Shown: positions 61,909-64,000 of the stretch, in pieces
How positions within the stretch are numbered: the stretch's first letter is position 1
Layout: each line of letters begins with the position of its first letter
Assembly: GCA_902780525.1 (NCBI GenBank)
Contig: CACZFL010000001.1
Location: forward strand, 186,001 to 250,000
Origin: an uncultured bacterium
GTDB lineage: Bacteria > Cyanobacteriota > Vampirovibrionia > Gastranaerophilales > Gastranaerophilaceae
DNA length: 64,000 nt
Reading direction: 5' to 3'
The notes under the pieces: model-generated
Databases searched by the model: none
Seen by the model: only the letters and a program-made list of their open reading frames with translations
What the model was told of the DNA's origin: nothing
Translations under genes and position numbers: made by a program

Positions 61909-62592
61909 ATGAAAAAAATCTTTTTTGCTTGCTTGTTAATAATGTTTGGTTTTTTGAACACCTCTTTTGCTTCGCAAATTTCTTATGATAAGAGTGATTT
62001 TGCCCCTGTTTATACGGTTATAGATGATGCTGCTTATGATATAAGGTATTATTCTTCAAACAATTTTACGGGTAAAAGAATAAACGGATACAACGCTCCC
62101 ATTGCATACATGACAAAAGAATCTTTGAAAGCTCTTTCTGTTGCTGCCGACGATTTAAGAAAACAGGGATACAGACTCTTAATATGGGATACATACAGAC
62201 CGCAAAAGGCAGTAGATAATTTTGTTGAATGGATTAATAACCCAAATGATGACGGAGATAAGACATTCTATCCGGATTTGGAAAAATCAGATTTGCTTGC
62301 AGGATGCTATATTATGGCAAAATCCGGACATTCAAGAGGAAGTACGGTTGATTTAACTCTTATCAAGAAAGACGGTTCTTTTGTTGACATGGGGGGAACT
62401 TTTGATTTATTCAGCGAAATCTCTCATCCTGGCTACAAAAAACTGACAAGAGAGCAAAAGAAAAACAGAAAAATATTACATGACGCAATGATAAAGGCCG
62501 GATTTAAAGGTCTTGATTCGGAATGGTGGCACTTTACACTAAAAAATGAACCTTATCCTGACACATATTTTGATTTTAATGTTGACAGATAG
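61909..62592 (+). CDS. Exported D-alanyl-D-alanine dipeptidase (VanX/M15D family)
   Basis: A 227-aa protein with a signal peptide (about 1-22) and the M15 zinc peptidase motifs SGHSRGSTVDLT (about 144-155; His and Asp ligands) and SEWWHF (about 206-211; Glu base and His ligand). It cleaves D-Ala-D-Ala dipeptide, here in the periplasm for peptidoglycan recycling or nutrition. No vanH/vanA neighbours, so resistance is not implied. AAAGGAG precedes the ATG. Confidence 0.9.
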   Translation: MKKIFFACLLIMFGFLNTSFASQISYDKSDFAPVYTVIDDAAYDIRYYSSNNFTGKRINGYNAPIAYMTKESLKALSVAADDLRKQGYRLLIWDTYRPQKAVDNFVEWINNPNDDGDKTFYPDLEKSDLLAGCYIMAKSGHSRGSTVDLTLIKKDGSFVDMGGTFDLFSEISHPGYKKLTREQKKNRKILHDAMIKAGFKGLDSEWWHFTLKNEPYPDTYFDFNVDR

Positions 62593-62674
62593 GCCGGATT
62601 TATTAGCTTGTCAACCGTTTTTAAAGATAAAACCGGCATTTATAAGTAATTTTAAGAAATAAAATTTTTAATAA

Positions 62675-62703
62675 TTGCAAATAAAAGGCTTTTAGAGTAT
62701 AAT
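62675..62703 (+). promoter_or_regulatory. Sigma70-type promoter of the HU gene
   Basis: TTGCAA, 17-bp spacer, TATAAT; the start codon follows about 58 bp later, giving a normal leader with AAAGGAG. Confidence 0.7.
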
Positions 62704-62761
62704 TGGGTACGTAAATAAATTATAGTGATTATTATACTATTAAGAGAGAAAGGAGTTCAGT

Positions 62762-63034
62762 ATGAACAGAGAAGAATTAATCACAGAAGTTGCAAAAAAA
62801 GCAAAAGTTTCTAAAAAAGATGCTAACGAAATTTTAGCAGCTACTTTAGAATCAATCGAAAAAGCAGTTAAAAAAGGTGACAAAGTTACTTTAGTTGGTT
62901 TTGGTACATTCTCTCGCAGAGAAAGAGCTGCTAGAAAAGGCAGAAACCCACAAACTGGTAAAGAAATTAAAATCGCTGCTAAGAAAGTTCCTGCTTTCTC
63001 AGCTGGTAAAGCTTTCAAAGATATGGTAAAATAG
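62762..63034 (+). CDS. hup: DNA-binding protein HU
   Basis: A 90-aa nucleoid protein. The sequence shows the helical dimer base (MNREELITEVAKKAKVSKKDA), the TLVGFGTFSRRERAARKGRNPQTG beta-arm and a C-terminal AFSAGKAFKDMVK helix. It bends DNA without sequence specificity. Strong promoter, AAAGGAG, and a tight terminator suggest high expression. Confidence 0.96.
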   Translation: MNREELITEVAKKAKVSKKDANEILAATLESIEKAVKKGDKVTLVGFGTFSRRERAARKGRNPQTGKEIKIAAKKVPAFSAGKAFKDMVK

Positions 63035-63062
63035 TTCTTTTTCATACTTTGTAATAAGTAGA

Positions 63063-63090
63063 AGTGCCGGAATAATCCGGCACTTTTTTA
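63063..63090 (+). terminator. Rho-independent terminator of HU
   Basis: A perfect 8-bp stem AGTGCCGG / CCGGCACT with a 6-nt loop and T7. Confidence 0.9.
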
Positions 63091-63142
63091 ATTGTAATAT
63101 TAATAACTGATAAAAAAGATGACTAATCCTGAATCGTTATCA

Positions 63143-64000
63143 TTAAACAACAACCTTATTTACCAGCGGTAAAACAAAACCAAAAATATTATGGTTATCT
63201 TCAAAGCTCTTGGCATATATATTACCGTCGTGTGCATCAATTATTTGTTTTGAAAGATACAAACCCAGCCCAACACCTATTTTGTTAAATTTTGCTGCAT
63301 GAGAAACATATTTCTTAAACAAATTATTCATGGTTTCCGGATTTATATACGCACTCTCATTTTTAGCTTCAAAACATATACCATTTTCTTCCTGCCTTAT
63401 ATTAATAACTATCTGAGTGTTACTATAAGCGTACGAAATAGCGTTACCTAAAATATTTGTAAGAACTCTCTTTATCTGCATTCTGTCACATTCTGTATTA
63501 AATTGGCTTCCTTCTGTATGCATATAAACTGTTACATTCTTTTCTTTTAACATTGCTTCAAGTTCATTTATTGTTTCCTCTGCAAGCGAAATTATATTAC
63601 AGTCTTCACAGTTTAATGCATAGTCGCCATTTTCATATTTATAAGTACTTAATAGCGTAGAGAGCATCTCATACATAAAATTACAGGAATCTTTTGTCAG
63701 GGTAAGCAATTCTTTCTGCTCATTATTAAGCGGTCCCATGTGATCATTTAGCAATAAATCAAGAGCTTTTATCTGTGCAATTGTCGGAGTTTTAAGGTCA
63801 TGAGTTAACGTCGCTACATAAGTTTCTCTTTGCTCTGCAGCTGTTTTTTCAGCATCAATATCTCTTGCAACACTGCATATTCCGATAACTTTCTTTTTGT
63901 GGTTAATAATAGGACATTTGGTTACTTTAAACCAACGTTTATCGTTATTTTTTAATGTAATCTGCTTTTCTCTGACTATACATTTACATTCACTTATAAT
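63143..64000 (-). CDS. Histidine kinase, N-terminally truncated by window edge
   Basis: An open frame of 285 residues with no start inside the window. Residues 1-50 are the end of a PAS/PAC domain (RWFKVTKCPIINHKKKVIG, then VARDIDA). A HisKA region follows with the phospho-acceptor His in THDLKTPT (residue 67), and a HATPase at about 175-280 with the N-box NILGNA and the G2 box GVGLGLYL. The G1 box (DxGxG) is degenerate (KNESAYI). A response regulator is not adjacent in the window. Confidence 0.85.
   Translation of the reverse strand: MISECKCIVREKQITLKNNDKRWFKVTKCPIINHKKKVIGICSVARDIDAEKTAAEQRETYVATLTHDLKTPTIAQIKALDLLLNDHMGPLNNEQKELLTLTKDSCNFMYEMLSTLLSTYKYENGDYALNCEDCNIISLAEETINELEAMLKEKNVTVYMHTEGSQFNTECDRMQIKRVLTNILGNAISYAYSNTQIVINIRQEENGICFEAKNESAYINPETMNNLFKKYVSHAAKFNKIGVGLGLYLSKQIIDAHDGNIYAKSFEDNHNIFGFVLPLVNKVVV

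Noticed and set aside
61909-62592. Vancomycin resistance (VanX)
   Set aside because: No vanH/vanA or regulators nearby, and it has a signal peptide. A general D-Ala-D-Ala dipeptidase is more likely.
1-64000. CRISPR arrays, prophage structural genes and insertion sequences
   Set aside because: No regularly spaced repeat-spacer array, no transposase and no phage structural gene was found in the window.

Overview
The window looks like a chromosomal segment of a low-GC, Gram-negative, strictly fermentative bacterium. It encodes LspA, exported proteins with signal peptides, a two-partner-secretion-type haemagglutinin domain and many TPR proteins, next to an [FeFe]-hydrogenase/Rex/AdhE fermentation block. 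No respiratory or photosynthetic genes are visible. This mix, and lysine/asparagine-rich hypothetical proteins with short motif-like N-termini, fits the non-photosynthetic cyanobacterial sister lineage (Melainabacteria/Gastranaerophilales). The taxonomic call is inference from gene content, not a marker-gene assignment.

Layout. 1-6.4 kb (minus strand): two small related hypothetical proteins, dusB, a large exported TPR protein, an HD-GYP gene that appears split by a frame change, then def-fmt. 6.5-14.7 kb: an exported small protein, the trkA-trkH potassium system, a DUF308 membrane protein, an HExxH protein, a GAF/HD-GYP protein with lost metal ligands, a PHP phosphoesterase and an Hsp20 whose 5' leader carries a 17-bp hairpin. 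14.9-19.0 kb: tRNA-Pro(CGG), preceded by a duplicated tRNA leader and a possible structured RNA. The tRNA 3' end is repeated as a 17-bp direct repeat at 18962-18978, and the two copies bracket a BcgI-like restriction-modification pair with no integrase visible. 19.1-29.3 kb: an eight-gene redox operon (rex, 2Fe-2S protein, sensory-type [FeFe] hydrogenase with PAS, SpoIIE-type phosphatase, 2Fe-2S protein, [FeFe] hydrogenase, hypothetical, iron alcohol dehydrogenase) preceded by adhE. 29.3-33.9 kb: a TPR / diguanylate cyclase / CstA / AlkA-like operon.

34-41.9 kb: a serine beta-lactamase-fold protein without the class A omega-loop Glu, a TPS-type haemagglutinin, an exported HExxH protein, a UPF0210 (DUF711) protein and TPR/YkgJ genes. 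42.4-46.5 kb (plus): C_GCAxxG_C_C protein, second formyltransferase, endonuclease IV-like protein, ribD and a hypothetical. 46.5-64 kb: udg, ATP-grasp, plsC, yifB/comM, tspO, lspA, a response regulator, thrC, proB, pgeF, an EF-hand protein, a WYL regulator, bioD, a TPR protein, a VanX-type dipeptidase, HU and a histidine kinase running off the window.

The redox block reads as one unit. Rex senses NADH/NAD+, the PAS-containing hydrogenase homologue probably senses H2 or redox state and signals through the adjacent phosphatase, and HydA, AdhE and Fe-ADH dispose of electrons as H2 and ethanol. Three sequence-level themes recur across the window: a sense-oriented GGGGTAAAT oligomer between and within genes, sometimes in G-quadruplex-capable tandem arrays; -10 boxes 6-8 bp from start codons, which suggests leaderless mRNAs; and tRNA-anchored rearrangement around 15 kb.
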